DNA of 64,000 bases from Jiangella aurantiaca. Lineage in GTDB: Bacteria; Actinomycetota; Actinomycetes; Jiangellales; Jiangellaceae. Every line of letters begins with the position of its first letter. Position 1 is the first letter of the stretch. The notes below the pieces were generated by a model. The model had not been told where the DNA came from, did not search any database, and saw nothing but the letters and a program-made list of their open reading frames with translations. The stretch covers positions 81,336 to 145,335 of the forward strand of contig NZ_SMLB01000010.1 of assembly GCF_004349105.1 (NCBI RefSeq), written 5' to 3'. A program made the position numbers and the translations under genes. Below are positions 52,653 through 61,340 of this stretch, one piece after another.

Positions 52653-55106
52653 ATGACCGACCACGACGCCCCTGACGACGGCTACGTCATCGGTGCCGTG
52701 CTGGAGCTGGCCGACGCCGACGACACGTTGACGGACGAGTCGACGGTGTTGGTCCTCGCCGCACTCGAGAGCGACGACGAACTCGCCGCCGCAGTGCGCA
52801 CCGATCGCAGCGAGGGGTCTGTTCCACGCCCGCCGGCGCCACCGGAGTCCGCGCCGCCGGTGGGTGCCTTCGTGACCTCGATCCGTGTCGAAGGCTTCCG
52901 CGGCATCGGTCCCGCCGCAGAGTTGACGCTGCACCCGAGCCCAGGACTGACGGTGGTCGCCGGCCGGAACGGCTCGGGCAAGTCCAGCTTCTCCGAGGCG
53001 CTGGAACTTGCTCTCACCGGCAACAGCTACCGGTGGAGCAAGCGAACGGCAGTGTGGTCTGAGCACTGGCGCAACCTGCACCATTCGGCGAGCGCGAGCA
53101 TCCTGGTCGGTCTGGCCGAGGAGGGCACGGGCACCACCACGGTCGGCGTCGACTGGGCCGACGGCGCCGGCCTCGGTGACCGGCAGGTGTGGGTCCAGCG
53201 GTCCGGCGGACGACGGGAGTCCGGCGCGACGAGTCTGGGCTGGAGCCGGCCGCTCGAGTTGTATCGGCCGATCCTGTCCTACGAAGAGCTCGGCGGAATC
53301 CTGCAGGAGGGCCCCAGTAGGCTGTTCGACGCCCTCGACGCGATCCTCGGCATCGAGCAGGCCACCGATGCGCTGCAGCGGCTGGCCGCCATTGCGAAGG
53401 AGCTGGATGCTCCGGCCAAGGCGGTGAAGGCAGAACGCACGGAGTTGAAGAAGCTGCTCGCGGCATCGACCGACGAGCGCGCGGCGCAGGCGCACGACCT
53501 GTTGCGCAGACACCGCCCCGACCTCGCAGCCGTCGAAGCGGTCGCCACCGGCCGGCAGGCGGCGCAGCCCTCCGGTGACCTCGCCCGGCTACGTGGGCTG
53601 ACCCGGCTGATGGTACCGGCGCACGATGACGTTTCGGCCGCGGCCAGGGAGCTGCGCGCGGCCGCGGCGGAGTTCAAGGCGCTCGCCGCGGACGCGGCCG
53701 AGCTGGCGGCCCGCCGGGCCGCAGTTCTTCGGCAAGCCCTGGAGCTCCACCGAGACCACGGCGAAGTGCCCTGCCCGGTGTGTGGCGGCGGCACGCTCAA
53801 CGCCGCATGGCAAGAGGACGCTGAGGCCGCACTCGCCGGGGCGTCGGCCGACGCGGAGGGGTACAGCAAGGCGTACCAGCGCCTCGATCTCGCCCGTGAC
53901 CGGGCGCGCATGCTCGTGCGCGCTGTCGGCGAGCCGATCGCGGTCGAGCGCTTCGCCCTGCAGGCTCAGGCACCCGCGCTCGCGGCGTGGACGGTTTGGA
54001 GCCGCCCGGCCGCCGATGACGACGAGCTGGCCGCACGCCTGGACGCCGAGTACGACGGGTTGGCCGTCGCGTACGCGCGCCTCCGGGACGAGGCGGCCAA
54101 GGTCCTGTCCGAGCACGAGGACGCGTGGACGCCGGTCGCGCTCCGGCTCGCGACGTGGGTGGAGCAGGCGCGGAGCGTGCAGGCGGACGACCCGGCCCGC
54201 GAGCACGTCGATGCCGCCCACCGGTTCATGAAGGCTGCCGTCGACGAGCTCCGGACGCGTGAGTTCGACCGGCTGACCGACCGGGCCCGCGACATCTGGG
54301 CCGCCCTGCGCCAGAACAGCAACGTCGACCTCGGCGCCATCCGGCCGAGGGGTCAGGGCAACCGACGGCACATCGAGCTGGTGGCGGAGGTCGACGGCGA
54401 GGATGCCGGCGCACTCGGTGTGATGAGCCAGGGCGAGCTGCACGCCCTCGCACTCGCGCTGTTCATCCCCCGCGCCACGATGCCCGGCAGCCCGTTCCGC
54501 TTCATCGTGCTCGACGACCCGATCCAGGCGATGGACCCGGCCAAGGTCGACGGGTTCGTCCGGGTCCTGACCGAGCTGGCCGCCGACCGCCAGGTCGTCG
54601 TCCTATCGCACGACGATCGCCTCACCTCCGCGGTGCGGCAACTCGGCGTCGACGCCCGCATCCTGGAAGTCTCCAGAACCGGCCGTTCCGCCGTCGACGT
54701 ACGACCCGGATCGGATCCGGCGCAGCGACACCTCGAGGACGCCTTCGCGATCGCCTGGGATCCGCAGGTCCCTGCCGACATCAAGCTGCGCGTGCTCCCG
54801 GGGCTGTGCCGAGCCGCCGTCGAGGCGGCCGCCCGCGACGTCTACTTCGCCGGCCGGATCCAGGCGGGTGCGCCTCGGACCGAGGTCGAGCAGGTCTGGC
54901 AGGACGCCCGGCGGACCCGGCAGCGGCTGGGACTCGCCTTGTCCGGTGACGCGGAAATGAACCTGTCGTCGTGGCGGGCGCGCAAGCCCTGGCGGCGGCC
55001 GGCCCTCGACGTCGTCGGTTCGGGCGCGCACGACGGTCTGCGCAGTGACCCCATCGGCGCCATCCGCGATGTCCAACGCCTGGTCCAGGAGCTACGTCGC
55101 CGATGA
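52653..55106 (+). CDS. Rad50/SMC-like ATPase with zinc-hook motif
   Basis: An 817-residue ABC-type ATPase. Residues 1-75 are an acidic, Pro-rich extension; Walker A is GRNGSGKS (104-111); Ala/Glu/Leu-rich coiled coil surrounds a CPVC motif at 374-377 that looks like a short Rad50 zinc hook; signature VMSQGELHALALAL; Walker B FIVLDDPIQAMDP from 617; and a helical C-terminal extension of about 130 residues. It likely works on DNA ends or nucleoprotein. No Mre11 partner is present; instead its stop overlaps a small helical gene. The start at 52653 follows GAGGAGGG. Confidence 0.83.
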   Translation: MTDHDAPDDGYVIGAVLELADADDTLTDESTVLVLAALESDDELAAAVRTDRSEGSVPRPPAPPESAPPVGAFVTSIRVEGFRGIGPAAELTLHPSPGLTVVAGRNGSGKSSFSEALELALTGNSYRWSKRTAVWSEHWRNLHHSASASILVGLAEEGTGTTTVGVDWADGAGLGDRQVWVQRSGGRRESGATSLGWSRPLELYRPILSYEELGGILQEGPSRLFDALDAILGIEQATDALQRLAAIAKELDAPAKAVKAERTELKKLLAASTDERAAQAHDLLRRHRPDLAAVEAVATGRQAAQPSGDLARLRGLTRLMVPAHDDVSAAARELRAAAAEFKALAADAAELAARRAAVLRQALELHRDHGEVPCPVCGGGTLNAAWQEDAEAALAGASADAEGYSKAYQRLDLARDRARMLVRAVGEPIAVERFALQAQAPALAAWTVWSRPAADDDELAARLDAEYDGLAVAYARLRDEAAKVLSEHEDAWTPVALRLATWVEQARSVQADDPAREHVDAAHRFMKAAVDELRTREFDRLTDRARDIWAALRQNSNVDLGAIRPRGQGNRRHIELVAEVDGEDAGALGVMSQGELHALALALFIPRATMPGSPFRFIVLDDPIQAMDPAKVDGFVRVLTELAADRQVVVLSHDDRLTSAVRQLGVDARILEVSRTGRSAVDVRPGSDPAQRHLEDAFAIAWDPQVPADIKLRVLPGLCRAAVEAAARDVYFAGRIQAGAPRTEVEQVWQDARRTRQRLGLALSGDAEMNLSSWRARKPWRRPALDVVGSGAHDGLRSDPIGAIRDVQRLVQELRRR

Positions 55107-55477
55107 CCAACGCCGATGAGGTCCTCCGCCAGGCACGCGGGGTCCTGGGCGGCACCCACGCCGTCCCGGCGGCACAGGTGTCTCGGGTGGCCGCGATCCT
55201 GGCCCGGCAAGCGCTCGAGGAGCTGATCGTGGAACGGCTCGCGCAGCTCGGCGCCCAAGCGCCCGGAGCCACGATGCGGTCCAAGCTCGTCTGCCTGCGC
55301 GGCCTGGGCGACGATGCGGCCGCTGAGAGCGCGATGATCGCGTGGGACGGTCTCAGCCGTGCCTGTCACCTGCATGCCTACGAGCTCATGTCGACGCCGG
55401 AGGAGGTCGGCTATCTGATCGGTCTCGTCGAGGCGTTGCTCGAGCCCTCCGAAGCGGGAACGTCGGCGGCAGGATGA
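55103..55477 (+). CDS. Small helical protein paired with the ATPase, R-x4-H motif
   Basis: A 124-residue, mostly helical protein, not confidently assigned. Arg86 to His91 in LSRACHLHAYEL gives the R-x4-H pattern seen in HEPN ribonucleases, and the size and helical pattern fit. It overlaps the ATPase stop by four bases, so the two are made together. A toxin/effector or a recruitment subunit (as LmuC with the Lamassu SMC) are both possible. Confidence 0.55.
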   Translation: MTNADEVLRQARGVLGGTHAVPAAQVSRVAAILARQALEELIVERLAQLGAQAPGATMRSKLVCLRGLGDDAAAESAMIAWDGLSRACHLHAYELMSTPEEVGYLIGLVEALLEPSEAGTSAAG

Positions 55478-55572
55478 GTCCGGGCGAGTTCCGCGGCGAC
55501 GGGCACCAGCTCGGGCGGGCGGAGGTCGATCCTCGTCAGGTGGTCGACGGCGACGCGGCGGATCACCGTCAC
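55411..55572 (-). pseudogene. Possible N-terminal remnant of an isomerase-like gene
   Basis: A 53-codon frame starting GTG at 55572 reads MTVIRRVAVDHLTRIDLRPP, then ELVPVAAELA, which resembles the opening strand and helix of sugar-phosphate isomerase/epimerase proteins. It then runs into the end of the small helical gene antisense and stops. Weak evidence; could be chance. Confidence 0.25.
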
Positions 55573-55612
55573 GACCCCCGATCATGTCAGTCCCGCCGCA
55601 TAGCGTGACCCC

Positions 55613-56365
55613 ATGAGCACGTCGCCGCCGCCGGTGCTGCGCGATCTGCTGGACCGCTATGCCGACGTGCGCGAGCAGCCCGCCCGCATCCGGCCGAGCA
55701 CCTGGCAGAACGCGCTCATCCGCGTGCCCGAGTCGCTCGAGGTCACCAGGCTGCTGACCAGCCGCCGCTTCACCACGGCCGTCCCGGGGTCGAAGACGCA
55801 CGACCACATGGTCAGCCGCGACGGCGTCCGCGCGGCCTGCGCCGCCATGAACGTCGACGACACGAAGGAGGTGCTGCGGACGTTCGTTCTGGCCATGGCG
55901 TGGGCCTCCGGGCTGGGTGGCGGGCGTTATCAGGCCAACACCGCGAGGGCGATCCTCGACCCGGCCCGGGCGTTCCGCGTGCTCAGCGACGCCGCGAAGG
56001 CGCTGCGCCACGCCGGGTCGATGCGCGACGGCGCGTTGGAAGAGGTGCACCGCTGGTGGTCGCTCCCGGGCGTCGGGCAGTCCTACGCCAGCAAGTGGTG
56101 GGCGCTCGCCGGACGCGCCGAGGGCCGCGACTGGCAGCCGCTGGTCCTGGACGACCGCGTCTACGCCACGCTCAACGACACCCTCCGCATCGGCGGGACG
56201 GCCCGGCTGGCCGGCTCACGGCGACGCGCCGACCGCTACCGCGCTTACGTCGAGACCGTCCACCGCTGGGCCGTCGACCTGCAGCTCGCCGGCCACGACG
56301 TCGACGCCGGGCGGATCGAGTTCGTGCTGTTCCACCACAACGGAGGTGCACCGCCCAGTCGATAA
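55613..56365 (+). CDS. OGG/HhH-fold DNA-glycosylase-like protein, first paralogue
   Basis: A 250-residue protein. A helix-hairpin-helix LPGVGQSYASKWWAL (151-165) is followed by VLDDRVYATLN with Asp180/181 at the place of the catalytic Asp of the HhH-GPD superfamily. Where OGG1 has its Schiff-base Lys, this protein has Ser157, so any glycosylase activity would be monofunctional. About 45% similar along its length to the next gene product. The OGG-fold family is found in defence contexts; Brig1 is an anti-phage glycosylase precedent. Confidence 0.7.
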   Translation: MSTSPPPVLRDLLDRYADVREQPARIRPSTWQNALIRVPESLEVTRLLTSRRFTTAVPGSKTHDHMVSRDGVRAACAAMNVDDTKEVLRTFVLAMAWASGLGGGRYQANTARAILDPARAFRVLSDAAKALRHAGSMRDGALEEVHRWWSLPGVGQSYASKWWALAGRAEGRDWQPLVLDDRVYATLNDTLRIGGTARLAGSRRRADRYRAYVETVHRWAVDLQLAGHDVDAGRIEFVLFHHNGGAPPSR

Positions 56366-56436
56366 ACCCCTGACCAACAGTCCACCCAAGGGCGTAATGT
56401 CCCGAATTGGAGACACAGCTGCCCACGGGGGGCGCC

Positions 56437-57204
56437 ATGGTGCGCACGATCAGCGGCACGGGGCTGCCGGCCGGCTTGTCGGCGCTCGTCGACAAGTACC
56501 GCGACGTCCAGCCGCGGCCGGTCCGGTTCCGGCCGCCGAACTGGACGGCGGTGCTCTACCGCGTGCAGCCGCAGCTCGACGTCACGGCGTTGCTGCGCAG
56601 CCGCGTGTACACCGCGCCACTGGCCGGTTCCAAGGCGAAGGACCGCACCGTTACGTTCGCCAGCGTCCGGGCCGCCTGCGAGGCGATGGACGTCGGCAAC
56701 GAGCGCGAGGTGCTGCAGGCGTTCGTGCTCACGATGGCCTGGGCGTCGGCGGGCGCCGTCAACGCGACGCTGCGATCGACGGCGCGGGCGCTGGGCGACC
56801 CCGACCGCGCGCACCGGATCCTCGGCGACTCGGTGCGCCGGCTTCGCTCGGGCCAGAGCCTGAACGACGGCGCCCTGGAAGCCAACTACCGGGCGTGGTC
56901 GCTGCGCGGCGTCGGCCAGTCGCCGGCCAGCCGCTGGTGGGCCGCGGCCGGCTACGTCGCCGGGCGCGGGTGGCAACCGCTGGTACTCGACGACCGGGTC
57001 TACGCGACCCTCAACCGCACGCTCCAGATCGGCGGCACAGCCCGGCTGGCCAGCTCGCGCAGCCGGGCGGCCCGCTACCGTGCCTACGTCGACGCGGTGC
57101 ACCGGTGGGCCGTCGAGCTGCGGCTGGAGGGACGTGACGTCGACGCGGAGCGCATCGTGTTCGTGCTCGAGCAGCACGACGGCGGGGCGACTCCGTCGGG
57201 GTGA
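56437..57204 (+). CDS. OGG/HhH-fold DNA-glycosylase-like protein, second paralogue
   Basis: A 255-residue paralogue of the preceding protein, with the same order of motifs: PVRFRPPNWTAVLYRV, LRGVGQSPASRWWAAAG, PLVLDDRVYATLN and a C-terminal RYRAYVDAVHRWAVEL. Both keep the Asp and lack the Lys. The ATG at 56437 aligns with its twin better than the TTG at 56407. A 71-bp spacer separates the two. Confidence 0.7.
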   Translation: MVRTISGTGLPAGLSALVDKYRDVQPRPVRFRPPNWTAVLYRVQPQLDVTALLRSRVYTAPLAGSKAKDRTVTFASVRAACEAMDVGNEREVLQAFVLTMAWASAGAVNATLRSTARALGDPDRAHRILGDSVRRLRSGQSLNDGALEANYRAWSLRGVGQSPASRWWAAAGYVAGRGWQPLVLDDRVYATLNRTLQIGGTARLASSRSRAARYRAYVDAVHRWAVELRLEGRDVDAERIVFVLEQHDGGATPSG

Positions 57205-57361
57205 CCAGGTCACTGGAAGGCATCTTTCCGGTCGTTCGCCTGACCCACGCGAGGATCTGCGCAATCATGGTCAAATACCGCAACGGCGCGGGAGGTTCCG
57301 CGGGGTAGGTCGCCAGCTGTCGACGTCGAACCCGGCACACCGTGGGGATGGAAGGACAGAC

Positions 57362-59179
57362 GTGACGACACATCCTGCTCTCGACGACGAGCAGCAGCAG
57401 CTCGACCACTCGTACGCCCTTCTGGGTGACGGCGCGCCGGACCTGCCGCCGCTTTTCGGCCGGGTCGACGACGCCGGCGGTTCGCGCTACGTGGGTCACG
57501 CCGACGTCCGCGACGAATCCGGCGACACCGTCGTGGTCGCCTGGCACGCGCCCGAGGCCGGCGCCTTCTATCGGGCCTGCGCCACCGACCCGGCAGGCGT
57601 CACGCTCAAGCGGGTCGTCACCGTCAGCGGCCGCCAGGTCATCGCCGTGCACGACGAGATCGCCGACGGCGCCGCCGGCGACGTCAGCTCCGGGCGCGAC
57701 CAGCGTCCCGTCGTCAGCAAGGTCGTCGTCGCGGCGCTCGAGCAGTTCCGCACCGGCGCGCTCGCCGAGGCCACCGCCACGCTGCGGCCCGAGCAGTACG
57801 ACATCATCCGCCGGCCGGCGCGCGGCGTCCTCGTCATCCAGGGCGGCCCGGGCACCGGCAAGACGATCACCGCACTGCACCGCGCCGCCTGGCTGGCCGC
57901 CAACGACGACGCCGTCCGGGGCGGCGGTCTACTGGTCGTCGTCCCGACGCCGACGCTGCGGGGCTACGTCGCCGGCGCGCTGCCGCGGCTCCGCGCCGAC
58001 GCGGTCATCACCGACATCGCCGCGCTGTACGACGGCCCGGCCCGCCTCCGCGGCCGCGACACCCGGCCGGAGGCGGCGCGGGTCAAGGGCTCGGCCGTCA
58101 TGGCGATGGTGCTGCGCCGGCTGGTCGAGGCGACCGGCGAGCCGGCCACGCCCGAGGACCTGCTCCGCGGCCTGTATGCCGAGCCGACGCTGCTGGAGCA
58201 GCTGGCCGACGACCTCCTCAAGGCCGGCCAGCGCGACGTGCTGTACCGCGAGCCGGCCGCGTCCGCCGACGACGAGCCGTGGACCGTCGACGACCTCGTG
58301 CTGCTCGACGAACTGGCGCACCTGCTGGGCCGCACGGCGCCACGCTACGGGCACGCCGTCGTCGACGAGGCGCAGAACCTCTCGCCGATGCAAGCCCGCG
58401 CCATCGCCCGCCGCTGCCGCGACGTCACGCTGGCCGGCGGCCTCGAGTGCTCGACCGGCCCCGGTAAGCACGACGAGTGGAGCGAGCTGACCAGCTACTT
58501 CGGGTCCGAGTCGCACGAAGCCACGCTGAGCCTCGGCTACCGCGTCCCTCGCCCCGTCGTGGAGCTGTCGCGGCGGCAAGTGCCCGACGGTGGCCCGCTC
58601 GAACTCACGCGCTCGCTGCGCGACGGGCTCGGCATACCGCTGGTCCGCCGGGTCGATCCGGGCGACGAGGCAGCGGTGGCGCTGTCGGCCGGCGAGGCCG
58701 CGGCCGGGACGGGCTTCAAGGTCGGCGTAGTGGTGGCGCCGGCGCGGTACGACGAAGTGCTGCGGTACTGCCAGACGGCCGGGGTCAAGGTCGGCGACGG
58801 CCGCGACGGCGACCTCGCCCAGGCGGTCACGCTGCTCCCGGCCGACCTCGCCAACGGGCTCGAGTTCGACGCCATCGCGCTGGTCGAGCCGGCTGAGATC
58901 GCCGGCGGTACGGAGCTCGGCCGGCGGCTGCTCTACGTCGCGATGACCCGCTGCACGCAGTCGCTGGCGATCTTCCACTCCGCCCCGCTGCCTGCCGGCA
59001 TGGAGCACCTGGAGCGCCCGGCGCCGCCGCCGCGCGAACCCGAGGTCGAGCACCGTCCCCGGCCCGCCCGCAGCGAAGACCTCTTCGACCTCTTCAAGCT
59101 CCTGCGCGACGACGACCGCATGCTCGTCGAGGTCCTCATCCGCCGCCTCCTCCGCGACTCCCTCGAGCGCGACGACTGA
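57362..59179 (+). CDS. Compact HelD-like SF1 helicase/ATPase
   Basis: A 605-residue UvrD-type ATPase of the HelD/HelR group. The N-terminus (LFGRVDD, VVVAWHAPEAGAFYRA) is the domain preceding motif I in HelD; Walker A is QGGPGTGKTITALHRAAWL (from about 160), motif II VVDEAQNL at 334, and motif VI RLLYVAMTRC. The long N-terminal coiled coil used by HelD to enter the RNA polymerase secondary channel seems missing or very short. HelD proteins recycle stalled RNA polymerase. GTG start with AAGGA upstream. Confidence 0.8.
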   Translation: MTTHPALDDEQQQLDHSYALLGDGAPDLPPLFGRVDDAGGSRYVGHADVRDESGDTVVVAWHAPEAGAFYRACATDPAGVTLKRVVTVSGRQVIAVHDEIADGAAGDVSSGRDQRPVVSKVVVAALEQFRTGALAEATATLRPEQYDIIRRPARGVLVIQGGPGTGKTITALHRAAWLAANDDAVRGGGLLVVVPTPTLRGYVAGALPRLRADAVITDIAALYDGPARLRGRDTRPEAARVKGSAVMAMVLRRLVEATGEPATPEDLLRGLYAEPTLLEQLADDLLKAGQRDVLYREPAASADDEPWTVDDLVLLDELAHLLGRTAPRYGHAVVDEAQNLSPMQARAIARRCRDVTLAGGLECSTGPGKHDEWSELTSYFGSESHEATLSLGYRVPRPVVELSRRQVPDGGPLELTRSLRDGLGIPLVRRVDPGDEAAVALSAGEAAAGTGFKVGVVVAPARYDEVLRYCQTAGVKVGDGRDGDLAQAVTLLPADLANGLEFDAIALVEPAEIAGGTELGRRLLYVAMTRCTQSLAIFHSAPLPAGMEHLERPAPPPREPEVEHRPRPARSEDLFDLFKLLRDDDRMLVEVLIRRLLRDSLERDD

Positions 59180-59212
59180 GTGCGGTCGGCGCACCCTCAC
59201 AAAGGCGCCCAT

Positions 59213-59346
59213 GGAATAGTTCACCTAGTGAAACTATCCCCACCTTGTGCCTAACGCATTCCAAGCGTTCTAGGGGAATTTAGCTACAATACACGCCAGG
59301 CAATTCTCCCCTATGAGAAATGACCAACTAGTCTGGCCTTTCTCAT
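59213..59346. promoter_or_regulatory. AT-rich dyad cluster upstream of WYL pair 2
   Basis: Four inverted repeats lie within 134 bp: ATAGTTCAC/GTGAAACTAT (59216-59237), CTAACGC/GCGTTCTAG (59251-59273), AGGGGAATT/AATTCTCCCCT (59271-59312) and ATGAGAAA/TTTCTCAT (59313-59346, with an inner CTAG centre). The region is visibly less GC-rich than anything nearby. It is the only promoter region for the second WYL pair and a natural site for WYL autoregulation. Confidence 0.6.
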
Positions 59347-59392
59347 GACACGGGCATAGCATGATCGTCCGATGTTGCTGTGGAGGGGCGCC

Positions 59393-60307
59393 ATGGCTGG
59401 TGGACGGGACCAACTCGGTCCTTTGGAGAGGGTGACGCGGGTGCTGGTCGCGCTGGCCGCGGCCGAGCCGAAGGGGATCCCTACGCCGCGATTGCTGAAG
59501 ATCGCGGCCTTCGGCGGGGGAGAAGACCATCATGTACGGCAGTTGAAACGGCTGATCGAGGATCTCAACGGCGCAGGGTGGGACATCCGCAACACCGCGC
59601 CGCCCGGTCAGACCGCGGTCTATCGGGCGTTCGCCGGCGACAATCGGCTGCGGCTGAGCCTGACGCCGGAACAGCAGACCGAGCTGGCCCGGGCCGCGCT
59701 GGTCGCCGGGGATGCCGCGTTCGCCGCGCGCGCCGGCATCGCGGGCACCGAGGCGCCGCCGATCCCGGAACTGCGCACCGCGCCGCGGGCCGAGCGCAAC
59801 GACGACGCGCTGAACAAGGTGCTCTACGCGCTCGAGCGGCATTGCCGGCTCCGGTTCGTCTACAAGCGGCGTGAGCGGGTCGTGCACCCGCACTTCGTCT
59901 ATCCCGGCACCTCGGGCTGGCACCTGGTCGGCCACGAAGACGGCAGCGAGAAGGACAAGGAGTTCGTCACCGACCGCATCTCCCGCGTGCGGGTCGACCT
60001 GCCGCGCACCGCCGACCATCGGCACGAGCCGTACCGCGATGACGTCGACCCACTCACCTGGCCTGTCGACGAGCCGGTGGACGTCGCCGTCGAGACGACG
60101 CCGGCGCACCGCAACCAGGTCGAGACGCTGCTGGGCACGCCGTCGTACCACGAGATCGACGACGACGTCGTCCGGCTGACCATCCGGGTGACTCACCGGG
60201 CGGCGTTCCGCAGCCGCGTCTACGAGCTGGGGCCGCGCGTCCGCGTGCTGGGACCCGAGACCATCCGCCGCGAGCTCCGGCAGGAGCTGGAATCACTTCT
60301 GGACTGA
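59393..60307 (+). CDS. WYL-domain transcriptional regulator (pair 2, first gene)
   Basis: A 304-residue PafB-like protein, paralogue of the one at 50661 (GGRDQLGPLERVTRVLVAL). WYL segment RFVYKRRERVVHPHFV, SGWHLVGHED. The ATG at 59393 is chosen over 59372 because GGAGGGG precedes it and the sequence aligns with its paralogue from this Met. Regulated, presumably, through the dyads upstream. Confidence 0.87.
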   Translation: MAGGRDQLGPLERVTRVLVALAAAEPKGIPTPRLLKIAAFGGGEDHHVRQLKRLIEDLNGAGWDIRNTAPPGQTAVYRAFAGDNRLRLSLTPEQQTELARAALVAGDAAFAARAGIAGTEAPPIPELRTAPRAERNDDALNKVLYALERHCRLRFVYKRRERVVHPHFVYPGTSGWHLVGHEDGSEKDKEFVTDRISRVRVDLPRTADHRHEPYRDDVDPLTWPVDEPVDVAVETTPAHRNQVETLLGTPSYHEIDDDVVRLTIRVTHRAAFRSRVYELGPRVRVLGPETIRRELRQELESLLD

Positions 60308-60310
60308 CCC

Positions 60311-61309
60311 ATGAGCGTTCTTCCGCCCGTGTTCGTCCGCCGCTTCGAGCGGGTGACACACGCGCTTCGCATCCTCACCATGCACCCCGACGGCATCCCG
60401 CTCAGCCGGCTGGCGGCCGAGCTCGACGTCGACGAGCGGACCCTGCGCGACGAGCTCGTCTCGTTCTACTGCGCCGACAGCGCCGCGTTCGATCCCGGGC
60501 CACTGCGGCAGGTGCGCATCGAGTTCCTCGGCACCGGCGGCGAGTCGGACGACGTCGACCCGGCCGTCGCCGAGGTGGTGCGCGCCTCGACCGACGACCC
60601 GGCCGCGGAGATCGGCGTGCGGCACACGTCGCCGGCCGAGCTCGCGCACATCTACCGCGCCGGTCAGACGCTGCTGTCGCTGGAGCCGGAGAACGACGTG
60701 CTCGACGGCGCGCTCCGGGCGCTCGGCGAGACGATGCTGACGGGCATCCGCCCGGTCGACGACCATTGGAAGGCCGAGCTGGCCGGCATCCTCATCCACG
60801 CCATCCGGCAGCGGCGCTGGGTGCGGGTCGAGTACACACCGGTGTGGCGCGACGACAGCATGGAGCACCGCATCGCCCCGTACCGCCTGCTGCGCACCCG
60901 CCGCGGCTGGGAGGTCGACGCCGGCATGTCGGCCGACGGCCGGGTCGTCGGCAGCTTCCTGCTCACCGGTATCCGCGAGGCGACGGTGCTGGACGAGACG
61001 TTCGAGCGGCCGCCCGAGGTCGACGACCGGCTGGCCGGCCACCGGTACGAGCAGCAGATCGAGCTGGTCGTGCCGCAGGACGCCCGCTGGGCCGTGGACC
61101 GGTTCGCCGAGAGCTCCGAGCTGCTCGACGAGGACGAGGAGTCGGTGAAGCTGCGAGTACGGCTGCTGCCGCCGGTGGAGCGCCGGCTGGGCATCCTGCT
61201 GCTGACCGCGGGGCCGCTGGCATTCGTCACCGACCCGCCCGCGCTGGCCGACGCCGGGCGCGCGCTCGCCCGCGAGCTGCTGGAGCACCACGGCACGACC
61301 ACCCGCTGA
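60311..61309 (+). CDS. WYL-domain transcriptional regulator (pair 2, second gene)
   Basis: A 332-residue PafC-like protein, paralogue of the one at 51592. It starts 3 bp after its partner. FVRRFERVTHALRILTMHPDG is the HTH region, PYRLLRTRRGWEVDAG the WYL core, and PPVERRLGILLLTAG the C-terminal domain. Likely works as a heterodimer with its partner. Confidence 0.87.
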   Translation: MSVLPPVFVRRFERVTHALRILTMHPDGIPLSRLAAELDVDERTLRDELVSFYCADSAAFDPGPLRQVRIEFLGTGGESDDVDPAVAEVVRASTDDPAAEIGVRHTSPAELAHIYRAGQTLLSLEPENDVLDGALRALGETMLTGIRPVDDHWKAELAGILIHAIRQRRWVRVEYTPVWRDDSMEHRIAPYRLLRTRRGWEVDAGMSADGRVVGSFLLTGIREATVLDETFERPPEVDDRLAGHRYEQQIELVVPQDARWAVDRFAESSELLDEDEESVKLRVRLLPPVERRLGILLLTAGPLAFVTDPPALADAGRALARELLEHHGTTTR

Positions 61310-61340
61310 CCGCCGGACGCCGCGTGTCAGGCTTTACCGC

